Below are positions 18,676 through 27,336 of a DNA stretch of 64,000 bases, piece by piece. Position 1 is the stretch's first letter. Every line of letters starts with the position of its first letter. The stretch spans positions 62,001 through 126,000 of the forward strand of contig QEVP01000001.1 of the NCBI GenBank assembly GCA_003576765.1, given 5' to 3'. Both the position numbers and the translations under genes were made by a program. Below the pieces are notes generated by a model. It worked only from the letters and a program-made list of their open reading frames with translations, had not been told where the DNA came from and ran no database searches. Origin of the DNA: Pseudomonadota bacterium. GTDB lineage: Bacteria > Pseudomonadota > Alphaproteobacteria > Rhizobiales > Xanthobacteraceae.

Positions 18676-20646
18676 TCAGGCGAGGCAACGGAACAGCAGC
18701 GCGGGATCGTAATCAGGCTCGATGCGGATGCGGACGCCGCCCCATTCCACCGGAAGCCGCTCCTGCGTGAGGAGGTTCTCCAGCGCCGCCACCGCGCGGC
18801 GGCCGTCGCCGGCCGCGACATCGAAGCCGTCGAGCGGAAGCCACACCTCGTGCGGCTCCGGCGAGAGCGCGATGGCGGCGACGACGGTGTCGCTGCCGTC
18901 CGCCGCTTCCTTCACGAAGGCGGTGACGTTGCCGTCGTCGATGGCGAGAAAACGCAGGTTCGCCGTCTGCTGCAACGCGGGCCGGGTGCGGCGGGCACGG
19001 TTGATCGCCGCGATATAGGGTTTGATATTTCCATCCTGGTCCCAGTTCCGCACCTTGATCTCGTATTTTTCGGAATCCAGATATTCCTCCTTTCCCGGGA
19101 TCGGCGTGTGTTCGATCAACTCAAACCCGTTGTAGATGCCGTAGTTCCCGGAGAGCGTTGCGGCCAGCGCAAGGCGTGCCTTGAACAGCCAGGTCTCGCC
19201 GCTTTGCAGATGAAACGGCAGGATGTCCGGCGTGTTGGTGAAGAAGTTGGGACGGTAGAAGTCGCGTTCGGGGTGGCGCGTCAGTTCGCGTAAATAGTCC
19301 TCGATCTCCCACTTGGCGGTGCGCCAGGTGAAATAGGTGTAGGATTGCGTGAAGCCGCGCTTGGCCAGCGCCTTCATCGGTTTCGGCCGGGTGAATGCCT
19401 CGGACAGGAAGATCACGTCCGGGTGGCGCGCCTGGACCTCGTGGATCAGCCATTCCCAGAAGTCGAACGGTTTTGTGTGCGGGTTGTCCACGCGGAAAAT
19501 GCGCACGTCCTGATCGACCCAGAACAGCACGACATCGCGCAGCGCCCGCCACAGCGCCCGCACGTCGGCGCACTCGAAGTCCGGATTGACGATGTCCTCG
19601 TATTTCTTCGGCGGGTTTTCGGCGTAGCGCATCGAGCCGTCGGGCCGGCGCCTGAACCAGTCCGGATGCTGCGTCAGCCAGGGGTGGTCCGGCGAGCATT
19701 GCACGGCGAAATCGAGCGCCACCTCCATGTCGAGGGCGCGGCAGGCGGCGACGAAGTCGCGAAAATCATCGAGTGTGCCGAGTTCGGGGTGAACGGCATC
19801 GTGGCCGCCCTCGCTGGCGCCGATGGCGTAGGGGCTGCCGGGATCGCCGGGCTCCGCCGTCGGCGCATTGTTGCGGCCCTTGCGGTTGGTGCGCCCGATC
19901 GGATGGATCGGCGTGAGATAGACCACGTCGAAGCCCATTGCGGCGATGTCGGGCAGGCGGGCGATACAGTCCCTGAACGTACCGTGCTGGCCGGGCACCG
20001 TGGCCTGGCTGCGCGGGATCATCTCGTACCAGGCGCCATATCGTGCGCGCAGGCGGTCGATGACGAGGGGAAATCCGCGGGTGCGCGTCAGGTCCGGGGC
20101 GGGCAGGCTCACGGCCATCGCCTCGGCCAATTCGTCCGCCAGCAGCGCTTCGATGTCGCCGCTGCTCAGGAACGCTTGGCGCTGGCGGGCGATCATGGCG
20201 GCGGCCTGGCCGTCCGCCTGAGCCCGCGCCAGAAGATCGGCGCCTTCGCGTGCGTCCAGCGTCAGGTCGAGACCGGCCGCCCGCTTCAATTCCGCGCCGT
20301 GGCGCCAACTCGCAAAGGCATCGGTCCATGCCTCGATGGCGTATTGATAGCGTCCGATCTCGTCCGGGGTGAACGTTGCCGTCCAGCGGTCGTTGTCGTG
20401 GTGCCGCATCGGGGTGCGCTGCCAGCGGGCGTCGCTCTCCCGCCGCCACAGCAGCGTGGCGCGGGTGACGTCGTGGCCGCCACGAAAAATGTCGGCCCAG
20501 ACCTCGACCGATTCGCCGACGATGCGCTTGACCGGAAAGCGGCCGCCATCGATTTGGGGATAGATGTCTTCGATGTGAAAGGGGCCGTGGATGGCGACGT
20601 CCTCGGCAGCCTGGAGGGACTTGTTCACGGGCGGTATCATTGACAT
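18676..20646 (-). CDS. glgE: Alpha-1,4-glucan:maltose-1-phosphate maltosyltransferase GlgE
   Basis: A 656-residue GH13_3 enzyme elongating alpha-glucan with maltose-1-phosphate. The N-terminal domain contains the typical VYPQIDGGRFPVKR-like start (here IYPQIDGGRFPVKR), followed by the barrel with YLTPIHPIGRTNRKG, nucleophile D387 in FRVDNPHTK, the general acid in FLSEAFTRP, and a C-terminal beta domain. It heads the operon glgE > treS-mak > glgB > glgX and is divergent from malQ. Its ATG has GGAG about 12 nt upstream; a second ATG two codons later is possible. No otsAB, treY or treZ occurs in the window, so the trehalose source is elsewhere or external. Confidence 0.95.
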   Translation of the reverse strand: MSMIPPVNKSLQAAEDVAIHGPFHIEDIYPQIDGGRFPVKRIVGESVEVWADIFRGGHDVTRATLLWRRESDARWQRTPMRHHDNDRWTATFTPDEIGRYQYAIEAWTDAFASWRHGAELKRAAGLDLTLDAREGADLLARAQADGQAAAMIARQRQAFLSSGDIEALLADELAEAMAVSLPAPDLTRTRGFPLVIDRLRARYGAWYEMIPRSQATVPGQHGTFRDCIARLPDIAAMGFDVVYLTPIHPIGRTNRKGRNNAPTAEPGDPGSPYAIGASEGGHDAVHPELGTLDDFRDFVAACRALDMEVALDFAVQCSPDHPWLTQHPDWFRRRPDGSMRYAENPPKKYEDIVNPDFECADVRALWRALRDVVLFWVDQDVRIFRVDNPHTKPFDFWEWLIHEVQARHPDVIFLSEAFTRPKPMKALAKRGFTQSYTYFTWRTAKWEIEDYLRELTRHPERDFYRPNFFTNTPDILPFHLQSGETWLFKARLALAATLSGNYGIYNGFELIEHTPIPGKEEYLDSEKYEIKVRNWDQDGNIKPYIAAINRARRTRPALQQTANLRFLAIDDGNVTAFVKEAADGSDTVVAAIALSPEPHEVWLPLDGFDVAAGDGRRAVAALENLLTQERLPVEWGGVRIRIEPDYDPALLFRCLA

Positions 20647-20802
20647 CGATAAAGGCGTCTCCGTTTCGTTGGCGAACCGAGACGTCCGTCTCTAGGGCAA
20701 GTCGAACGACGGCTGAAAGTTCCCGTTCGGCCGGCCTCGGGAACCTGTCTCACGCCACCCGGCAGCCCACGGAACTTCCGGGCGGCGGGCGCTTGGGCAA
20801 AT

Positions 20803-22551
20803 ATGAACGGTCCGATGGATATTTTTATGAAAGCCCACGAGCTTGGCATTGAGACCGGGTTCGTCGATGTCGTAGGACGGTGGCGGAACGCGAACCCGGC
20901 TGCGCTCGAGGCGGTGATCGAAGCGCTTGACGGCGAGGGGGCCTTCGAGGCGGAGGCGGAGGCGGCACCGCCGCTGCACCCGGCGTTCGGTGGCGATTTC
21001 GACCGCGTCTGGCTGCCCGCCGTCCAGCTTTACGCGCTGTGCTCGGCATGCAACTGGGGCATCGGCGATTTTTCCGATCTGCGCCGCTTGATCGCATGGG
21101 CGGCGGAGGCCGGCGCGGCCGGGGTCGGGCTGTCGCCGCTGCATGCGCTATCGGACGAGGCTGCCGATTGCAGTCCCTATGCGCCAAGCAGCCGGCTGTT
21201 TCTAAATCCTCTTTATATCGACGTCGCGGCGCTGCCCGAGCTGCCGCGCGAATATCTCGCCACCCATGGCGCCGCCATCGCGCGCTTGCGCGAGGGCGAG
21301 GTCATCGACTACGCCGCCGTTGCCGCACGCAAGCGCCATGCGCTGGCGCAAGCCTTTGCTGCGTTCAAGACGGCGGCGACAGCGGAGCGGCGCGCGGCCT
21401 TCGAGGTGTTCCGGCGTGCGGGCGGGGCGGCGCTGGCACGTTTCGCCGCGTTCGAGGTGCTGCGGGGCGAGTTCGCCGGCCCATGGTGGGAGTGGCCGTC
21501 GGCCTGGCGCGTGCCGGACGACGACAGGATCGCGATGCTGCGCGCCGGGCCGCGCGGCGAGGCGATGGAGGCGGTGGAGTTTGCCCAGTGGTGTGCCGAC
21601 GCGCAGCTTGCGGCCTGCGGCGAGCTTGCCGCCCGGCTGCGGCTGCCGGTCGGGCTCTATCTCGACCTCGCGGTGGGAGTGCGGCCGGACGGTTTCGATA
21701 GCTGGCACGAGCAAGGCGCGATTTCGCGCAACCTTGCGGTCGGCGCGCCGCCCGATCTTTTGAACACCGCCGGGCAGAACTGGGGCCTTGCCGGCCTCAA
21801 CGCCGCCGGGCTGGCGCGGCGAAACTACACGCCGCTGCGCGACATGCTGCGCGCGGCGATGCGCTACGCCGGCGCGGTGCGGCTCGACCATGCGATGGGG
21901 CTGAAGCGGCTCTACCTGATCCCGCAAGGTTTTGCCGCCGACGAGGGCGTTTATGTGCGGATGCCGTTCGAGACGCTGCTAGCGGTGGTGGCGGAGGAAA
22001 GCCGGCAGTACCGTTCCATTGTCATCGGCGAGGACCTCGGCACGGTGCCCGAAGGCTTTCGCGAAAGGCTTGCGGCGTGGGGCATCTGGCGGATGCGCGT
22101 CATGATGTTCGAGCGCGGGCCGGATGGCACGTTTTGTGGCGCCGAGAGCTATCCGCCGGACACGCTCGCCACCTTCGGCACGCACGATCTTGCGACCTTC
22201 GCCGGCTGGTCGCGCGGTCACGATATCGCGCTGAAGTGGGCGCTCGGCCTCGATCCCGGCGAAACCATCGAGGCGCGCCGCGCCGCGGTTGCGCAGTTGA
22301 AGCACGCGCTCGGTGGCCGCGACGATGTTTTTGCCGCCATCGGGTTTCTGGCCTCCATGCCCTCGCGGATCCTCGCGGTCATGGTCGAGGACCTGCTCGG
22401 CCTCGTCGATCAGCCGAACCTCCCCGGCACGCTCGACGGGCACCCGAACTGGCGGCGCCGGCTGCCGGTCGCCATCGAGGATTTTGCGACGGCGATCGAC
22501 ACCGCCCGGCTGAAGCGCGCTGTCGGCGCCCGCGACCTGACGGCGAATTGA
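20803..22551 (+). CDS. malQ: 4-alpha-glucanotransferase (amylomaltase)
   Basis: A 582-residue GH77 enzyme that disproportionates maltooligosaccharides. Visible motifs are the nucleophile segment AVRLDHAMGLKRL, the acid segment VIGEDLGTVPEGF and the late-barrel TFGTHDLATFAGW. It is divergent from glgE across 156 bp and completes the set for recycling short chains left by GlgX or the GH15 enzyme. The N-terminus is uncertain: ATGs at 20803, 20815 and 20827 are in frame and none has a strong ribosome binding site. Confidence 0.93.
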   Translation: MNGPMDIFMKAHELGIETGFVDVVGRWRNANPAALEAVIEALDGEGAFEAEAEAAPPLHPAFGGDFDRVWLPAVQLYALCSACNWGIGDFSDLRRLIAWAAEAGAAGVGLSPLHALSDEAADCSPYAPSSRLFLNPLYIDVAALPELPREYLATHGAAIARLREGEVIDYAAVAARKRHALAQAFAAFKTAATAERRAAFEVFRRAGGAALARFAAFEVLRGEFAGPWWEWPSAWRVPDDDRIAMLRAGPRGEAMEAVEFAQWCADAQLAACGELAARLRLPVGLYLDLAVGVRPDGFDSWHEQGAISRNLAVGAPPDLLNTAGQNWGLAGLNAAGLARRNYTPLRDMLRAAMRYAGAVRLDHAMGLKRLYLIPQGFAADEGVYVRMPFETLLAVVAEESRQYRSIVIGEDLGTVPEGFRERLAAWGIWRMRVMMFERGPDGTFCGAESYPPDTLATFGTHDLATFAGWSRGHDIALKWALGLDPGETIEARRAAVAQLKHALGGRDDVFAAIGFLASMPSRILAVMVEDLLGLVDQPNLPGTLDGHPNWRRRLPVAIEDFATAIDTARLKRAVGARDLTAN

Positions 22552-22718
22552 GCCGGGAACGGATCGGCCGCGTCCCCATCCAACGACCGCTGGCCAACGA
22601 CCGTCAGCTTTGGCTTGCGCTGGCGCAACGTGCTAGTGGAGCGGACGGCGCATCGATGATTGGGAAACGGCCGCAACCGTGGTAAAGGTGACGCGGCGTC
22701 GGATCGGGGACGGCGGTT

Positions 22719-23096
22719 GTGAGGCGTTGGGGCATTTTACGGTTCGGGGCATGGATCGCTTGGGCGGCAGCCTATGCGCTCGTGCTCAATGCCGTCCTCG
22801 CCAGCAGCCTGCTGGCGGCGACGCCCGCGGCGGCGTTCGGCGATGTTGCGGTCCTGTGCATCGCCCATCCTGATGCCACCGATGGCGGCGCTGCCGATGG
22901 CACCGTGGCGCGCACCGTGCATCACTGCAAGCTGTGCCTGCCCGGGCTCACGGCGGCGCTGCCGCCGCCCGCCGCGGGCAGCATCCCTGTGCGGGTCGCC
23001 GTCGCCGAGCCGCAACATCTGGCATTCGAGGCGCGTCTCAAGACTTACGCGCGCCAAGCCTCCTACAGTTCGCGAGCACCGCCGGCCGGCATCTGA
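22719..23096 (+). CDS. Small exported DUF2946-like protein
   Basis: A 125-residue protein with an N-terminal hydrophobic segment (GAWIAWAAAYALVLNAVLAS) that looks like a signal peptide or anchor, and a conserved-looking HHCKLCL motif near residue 73. This resembles the small DUF2946 family, whose members carry His/Cys motifs and often sit just before TonB-dependent receptors, some in copper contexts. The start is GTG with GGGGA about 9 nt upstream. It ends 61 bp before the receptor, so the two are probably co-transcribed. A metal-handling role is inference; the family call is from memory of the motif. Confidence 0.6.
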   Translation: MRRWGILRFGAWIAWAAAYALVLNAVLASSLLAATPAAAFGDVAVLCIAHPDATDGGAADGTVARTVHHCKLCLPGLTAALPPPAAGSIPVRVAVAEPQHLAFEARLKTYARQASYSSRAPPAGI

Positions 23097-23157
23097 CGGG
23101 CGCCCCGAGGCGCCGCTTTCCGTCGTCGTCAGAATATGCCTTGCCGGAGTCGATCCG

Positions 23158-25338
23158 ATGTCATCCGCCTTTTCGAGGGTACGCGGCCTGTGGCTCGTCC
23201 CTGCCGCTACCTTGCTCTGTCCTGCGCCGCTTGCCGCGCAAACCTCTCAAGACCTGCCGACCATCGTGGTGCAGTCGCCGCGGACGCCGCCGCCGACACC
23301 CCGCGCCGCCCAACCGGCGCCGAGCCGCGCCGCCACGGCCACGACGACGCTGCCGCAGGTGGTCATCACTGGCCCGTCCGACCCCGGCGTGCGCGGCGCG
23401 CTCGCGGTGCTCACCGCGCAGGAGGCGTTGCGCGAGATCCAGCGTGCGCCCGGTGGCGTCGCGCTGGTGCCGGCCAATGCCTACCGGAACTCCACGGTGG
23501 CGAGCACGATCAAGGACATCCTCGACTATGTGCCAGGTGTGTTCGCACAACCAAAATGGGGCGACGACACGCGGCTGTCGATCCGCGGCTCCAGCCTGTC
23601 GCGCAATTTCCACCTGCGCGGCGTGCAACTCTACATGGACGGCATTCCGATCAACACCGCCGACGGCTATGGCGACTTTCAGGAGATCGATCCGACCGCC
23701 GCCAAATACACCGAAGTCTACAAGGGCGCGAACGCGCTGCGCTTCGGGGCGAATTCGATGGGCGGCGCGATCAATTTCGTGACCCGTACCGGGCGCGATG
23801 CGTTCCCCAACGGCGCCTCGCTCGATATCGGCGCCTACGGCTTCGCCCGCCTGCAGGCCAATGCCGGTGGCGTCAACGGACCGTGGGACGGTTTCGTCAC
23901 CGCCTCGGGACAGACCGCGCAAGGCTTTCGCGAGCATAGCGATGGCCGCTCGCTGCGGCTCAGCGCCAATGTCGGCTATCAGATCTCGCCGGATTTCGAG
24001 ACCCGCTTCTACGTCAACGCCAACAGCGTGCGTCAGCGCATTCCCGGCACGGTGACGCGGCAGATGGCGCTGACGACGCCGTGGCTGCCGGCGCCGAACA
24101 ACGTCGCGCTCGATCAGCAACGCAACATCGACACCGTGCGCGTAGCCAACAAGACCACCATCCGCTTCGAGGATACCAAGGTGGAATTCGGCGCCTTCGC
24201 CATCGACCGCCACCTGATGCACCCGATCTTCCAGTGGCTCGACTACCGCTATAACGACTACGGCGGGTTTGCCCGCCTCACCGACGACCGCCATATCGGG
24301 GCGTTCCGCAACCGGCTGGTGGCTGGCGTCAATGTGCTGAACGGCCGCATCGACAACAAGCAGTATGCCAATGTCGGCGGCCGCAAGGGCGCGCTGATGT
24401 CGTCGTCGCTCGACCGCTCGACCAACACCGCGGTCTATGTAGAGGACTCGTTCTACTTTGTGCCGAACGTCGCCGTGGTCGCCGGCACGCAGTTTCTGCA
24501 TGCGACGCGCGACCGCGCCGACCGCTTCCTGAGTAACGGCGACCAGTCGGGCCGCACCGCGTTCGACCTGTGGTCGCCGAAGGCGGGCCTGTTGTGGCAG
24601 GTCGATCCGGGCTGGCAGGTGTTCGCCAACGTGTCGCGCAGCGCTGAGGTGCCGAGCTTCGGCGAAGGTTCGGCGGTCGCCAGCATCGACTGGACCAGAA
24701 TCAGGCCGCAGCGCGCTACCACTTACGAGGTCGGCACCCGTATGCAGCGGCCGGACCTCACCTGGGAGGTGACGCTCTACCGCGCCAACATCCGCGATGA
24801 ACTGCAATGCCTCTATAGCTCGTCCGGCACCTGCCAGGTGACCAATGCGGAGCGCACGGTTCATCAGGGCATCGAGGCGGGCGCGGGCGCGGCGGTGCTC
24901 AAGGGGCTGTTCGTGGACGGCGAGGCGTCCGACAAGCTGTGGCTCAACGTCGCCTACACTTTCAACGACTTCCGCTTCGACAACGATCCGCTGTTCGGCA
25001 ACAATCTGCTGCCTGGCGCACCGCGTCACTTCGTTCGTGCCGAACTGCTCTACAAGCACCCCACCGGCTTCTATGTCGGGCCGAATATCGAATGGGTGCC
25101 GCAGGCATATTATGTCGATAGCGCCAACACGCTGATGACGCAGCCTTACGCCATCGTCGGCCTCAAGGCGGGGTTCGACAATGGCGGGCCGTTCTCGGCC
25201 TATGTCGAGGCGCGCAACCTCGCCAACACCGCCTATATCGCCAGCGCCAGCATTTTGGACCGCGCCATGCCGAATGCGATGCTGTTCGAGCCGGGCACGG
25301 GGCGGGCGGTCTACGCCGGCATGAAATATCGCTGGTGA
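23158..25338 (+). CDS. TonB-dependent outer-membrane receptor
   Basis: A 726-residue receptor. A signal peptide ends at about PLAA|QTSQ. A TonB-box-like TIVVQ follows near residue 40, then a plug domain (IKDILDYVPGVFAQ, LSIRGSSLSRNFHLRGVQLYMDG, EVYKGANALRFGANSMGGAINF) and a 22-strand-type barrel ending in an aromatic residue (YAGMKYRW). GGAG lies 8 nt before the chosen ATG; an open frame further up is a shadow of the preceding gene. The ligand is unknown: the plug resembles FecA-type siderophore receptors, but the neighbouring DUF2946-like gene allows copper or another metal chelate. No TonB/ExbBD or cognate ABC importer is adjacent. Confidence 0.92.
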   Translation: MSSAFSRVRGLWLVPAATLLCPAPLAAQTSQDLPTIVVQSPRTPPPTPRAAQPAPSRAATATTTLPQVVITGPSDPGVRGALAVLTAQEALREIQRAPGGVALVPANAYRNSTVASTIKDILDYVPGVFAQPKWGDDTRLSIRGSSLSRNFHLRGVQLYMDGIPINTADGYGDFQEIDPTAAKYTEVYKGANALRFGANSMGGAINFVTRTGRDAFPNGASLDIGAYGFARLQANAGGVNGPWDGFVTASGQTAQGFREHSDGRSLRLSANVGYQISPDFETRFYVNANSVRQRIPGTVTRQMALTTPWLPAPNNVALDQQRNIDTVRVANKTTIRFEDTKVEFGAFAIDRHLMHPIFQWLDYRYNDYGGFARLTDDRHIGAFRNRLVAGVNVLNGRIDNKQYANVGGRKGALMSSSLDRSTNTAVYVEDSFYFVPNVAVVAGTQFLHATRDRADRFLSNGDQSGRTAFDLWSPKAGLLWQVDPGWQVFANVSRSAEVPSFGEGSAVASIDWTRIRPQRATTYEVGTRMQRPDLTWEVTLYRANIRDELQCLYSSSGTCQVTNAERTVHQGIEAGAGAAVLKGLFVDGEASDKLWLNVAYTFNDFRFDNDPLFGNNLLPGAPRHFVRAELLYKHPTGFYVGPNIEWVPQAYYVDSANTLMTQPYAIVGLKAGFDNGGPFSAYVEARNLANTAYIASASILDRAMPNAMLFEPGTGRAVYAGMKYRW

Positions 25339-25354
25339 GCCGCCATCGTTCGTC

Positions 25355-25437
25355 ATTGCCGGACCGCCGCGCAAGCGGCGCGATCCGGCAATCCATCCTT
25401 CTCACAAAGGATGGACACGCGGGTCAAGCCCGCGTGT
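25355..25437. repeat. Triple-hairpin intergenic repeat element
   Basis: Three consecutive perfect hairpins. First, ATTGCCGGA/TCCGGCAAT (25355-25363 with 25384-25392) encloses CGCCGC-gcaa-GCGGCG. Second, TCCATCCTT/AAGGATGGA (25392-25400 with 25407-25415). Third, ACACGCGGG/CCCGCGTGT (25415-25423 with 25429-25437). All arms are at least 6 bp with loops of 4-6 nt. Such palindromic units are common between genes in Rhizobiales genomes. It sits just after the receptor stop and may stabilise or end that transcript. A 13-nt core (CGCGGGTCAAGCC) recurs at 63373-63385. Confidence 0.8.
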
Positions 25438-25527
25438 GACGGGAGAGAGAAAGGCTTGCGTTAGGCTGACTTGCGCGCGATACCGGCCTCGCAACTCTGC
25501 GCCGTGATGAAATCGAGGTGAGCGGCA

Positions 25528-26622
25528 ATGATTTCTTCTGCTCAGATCCCGGTGTTCGACGGGCACAATGACGTGCTGCTGCGGCTGCATCTCGGCGGCG
25601 GCGACCCGGTCGCGGCATTCCTTGACGGGCAGGGCGGCGCCGGCCATCTCGATCTGCCGCGTGCCCGCGCGGCCGGCTTTGCCGGTGGACTGTTTGCGAT
25701 CTTCGTGCCGTCGCCGGCGCAGGCGGCTGCGGCATCTACCGCCGCGCAGGGCAAGGCGGGCGAGGGAACGCAGAATCTCGGCCCCGGCGCGCACGAACCG
25801 GAGGAGGTCGGGCTTGCCGGGGCGCAGGCGGCGACACTGGCCATGGCGTCGCTGCTGGTGCGTATCGCACGAGCGTCGGACGGGCGGGTGCGTATCTGTC
25901 GCAGCGTCGCCGACATTCGGGCTGCAATGGCGGACGGCGCGCAGGCAAGCGTGCTGCATATCGAGGGCGCCGAGGCGATCGATGCCGATCTCGCCATGCT
26001 CGACGTGCTGCACCAGGCGGGCCTGCGCTCGCTCGGTCCGGTGTGGAGCCGGCCGAATATTTTCGGCTTCGGGGTGCCCTTCCGCTTTCCATCGCCGCCG
26101 GACATCGGCCCCGGCCTGACCGATGCCGGCAAGCGGCTCATCGCCGCCTGCAACGATTTGCGCATACTGATCGACCTGTCGCATCTCAACGAAGCCGGCT
26201 TCTGGGACGTGGCACGGCTGAGCAACGCACCGCTGGTGGCGACGCACTCCAACGCGCATGCGATTTGCGCCGCCTCGCGCAACCTGACCGACAAGCAGCT
26301 CGCGGCGATCCGTGACAGCGGCGGGCTGGTCGGCGTCAACTATGCGGTGAGCTTTCTGCGGCCCGATGGGGCGCGCAACGCCGATACGCCGATCGATGTG
26401 GTGGTCGATCACCTGGCTTACATGGTCGAGCGCCTCGGCGAGGACGGCGTGGCGCTCGGCTCGGATTTCGACGGGGCACTGATTGCCGCCGGCATGGGGT
26501 CCGTGTCGGGGCTGCCGGCGCTAATCGCCGCAATGCGCACGCGCGGCTTTGGCGACGCATTGATCGAAAAAATCTGCCACCACAACTGGCTCGGCGTCCT
26601 CGAACGCACCTGGGGCGCGTAG
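25528..26622 (+). CDS. Membrane dipeptidase (peptidase family M19)
   Basis: A 364-residue zinc dipeptidase of the renal-dipeptidase family. Metal-binding and catalytic motifs are in order: DGHNDVL near residue 12, LHIEGAEAI, DLSHLNEAGFW, ATHSNAHAICAASRNLTD and GSDFDG near residue 313. The family hydrolyses a range of dipeptides; bacterial members are cytoplasmic or exported, and this one has no clear signal peptide. The start ATG follows a GAGGTGAGCGGCA stretch acting as ribosome binding site. No operon partner is evident. Confidence 0.92.
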   Translation: MISSAQIPVFDGHNDVLLRLHLGGGDPVAAFLDGQGGAGHLDLPRARAAGFAGGLFAIFVPSPAQAAAASTAAQGKAGEGTQNLGPGAHEPEEVGLAGAQAATLAMASLLVRIARASDGRVRICRSVADIRAAMADGAQASVLHIEGAEAIDADLAMLDVLHQAGLRSLGPVWSRPNIFGFGVPFRFPSPPDIGPGLTDAGKRLIAACNDLRILIDLSHLNEAGFWDVARLSNAPLVATHSNAHAICAASRNLTDKQLAAIRDSGGLVGVNYAVSFLRPDGARNADTPIDVVVDHLAYMVERLGEDGVALGSDFDGALIAAGMGSVSGLPALIAAMRTRGFGDALIEKICHHNWLGVLERTWGA

Positions 26623-26725
26623 CGTTTTCCATCAAACGCGCCTCGACGCCGCTCTTGCGCATCCGGCGCGATTTGCGTTTGGTGGCCACCGACGAATCGC
26701 AAACTCCGCCGTTGGCGAGGTGCCG

Positions 26726-26977
26726 ATGACCGACGAGCCTGCCCGACTTCCCGACCGTCTTTCCACCGATCCGCGCAGCCCATTCTACGATGCGCAAGTG
26801 CTGGAGCGCGATATCGGCGTGCGCTTTCGCGGCGTGGAGAAGAACAATGTCGAAGAATATTGCGTGAGCGAAGGCTGGGTGCGCGTCGCCGCCGGCAACG
26901 CCAGGGACCGCTTCGGCAACCCGGTGACGGTCAAGCTCAGCGGCACGGTCGAGCCCTATTTCCGCGACGCCACCTGA
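26726..26977 (+). CDS. DUF3297 family protein
   Basis: An 83-residue protein matching the DUF3297 pattern: LPDRLSTDPRSPFYD near the start, then IGVRFRGVEKNNVEEYC, SEGWVRVAAG and a KLSGTVEPYF ending. Function is unknown. GAGG lies 5 nt before the chosen ATG; a GTG two codons upstream is the alternative. It is convergent with slyX, 18 bp away. The family is widespread in Proteobacteria as a single-domain cytoplasmic protein. Confidence 0.85.
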   Translation: MTDEPARLPDRLSTDPRSPFYDAQVLERDIGVRFRGVEKNNVEEYCVSEGWVRVAAGNARDRFGNPVTVKLSGTVEPYFRDAT

Positions 26978-26995
26978 TTGACGCCGCACCGCGCC

Positions 26996-27214
26996 TCAAT
27001 AATGCGGCGGCGGAGGCTCGCTCTGCGGCGGTCCGGCCGGGCGGCTCTCGGCCTCGCGCAGGCGGTCGTCGAGCTGCCCGAACAGCCGCGTCAGGCGGTC
27101 GATCTCGCGCCATTGCGCGGTGATGGTGGTGTTCAGCGTCTCGATGGTCTCGTCCTGGTAGGCCACGCGGATTTCGAGGCGCTCGAGGCGCGCAGTCAGG
27201 GTGTGGTCGGTCAT
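26996..27214 (-). CDS. slyX: SlyX family protein
   Basis: A 72-residue protein. The first ~50 residues (LTARLERLEIRVAYQDETIE and on) form a heptad-patterned coiled coil, and the tail ends in PPPPHY, both typical of SlyX. The biochemical role is not established; the name comes from a lysis-related gene in E. coli. I chose the ATG at 27214; a longer open frame upstream gives an arginine-rich tail without coiled-coil character. Confidence 0.85.
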   Translation of the reverse strand: MTDHTLTARLERLEIRVAYQDETIETLNTTITAQWREIDRLTRLFGQLDDRLREAESRPAGPPQSEPPPPHY

Positions 27215-27336
27215 GGTCGTCCGTACTCGTCGCAGGCGGGGTCGCCCATGGCACCACGATATCAACATCCGGCTTTCAATCGCGGGGAAAAAAGCAGTAC
27301 CTTTCGGGCGCGGGCGGGGCACGGGACGATAGGGCG

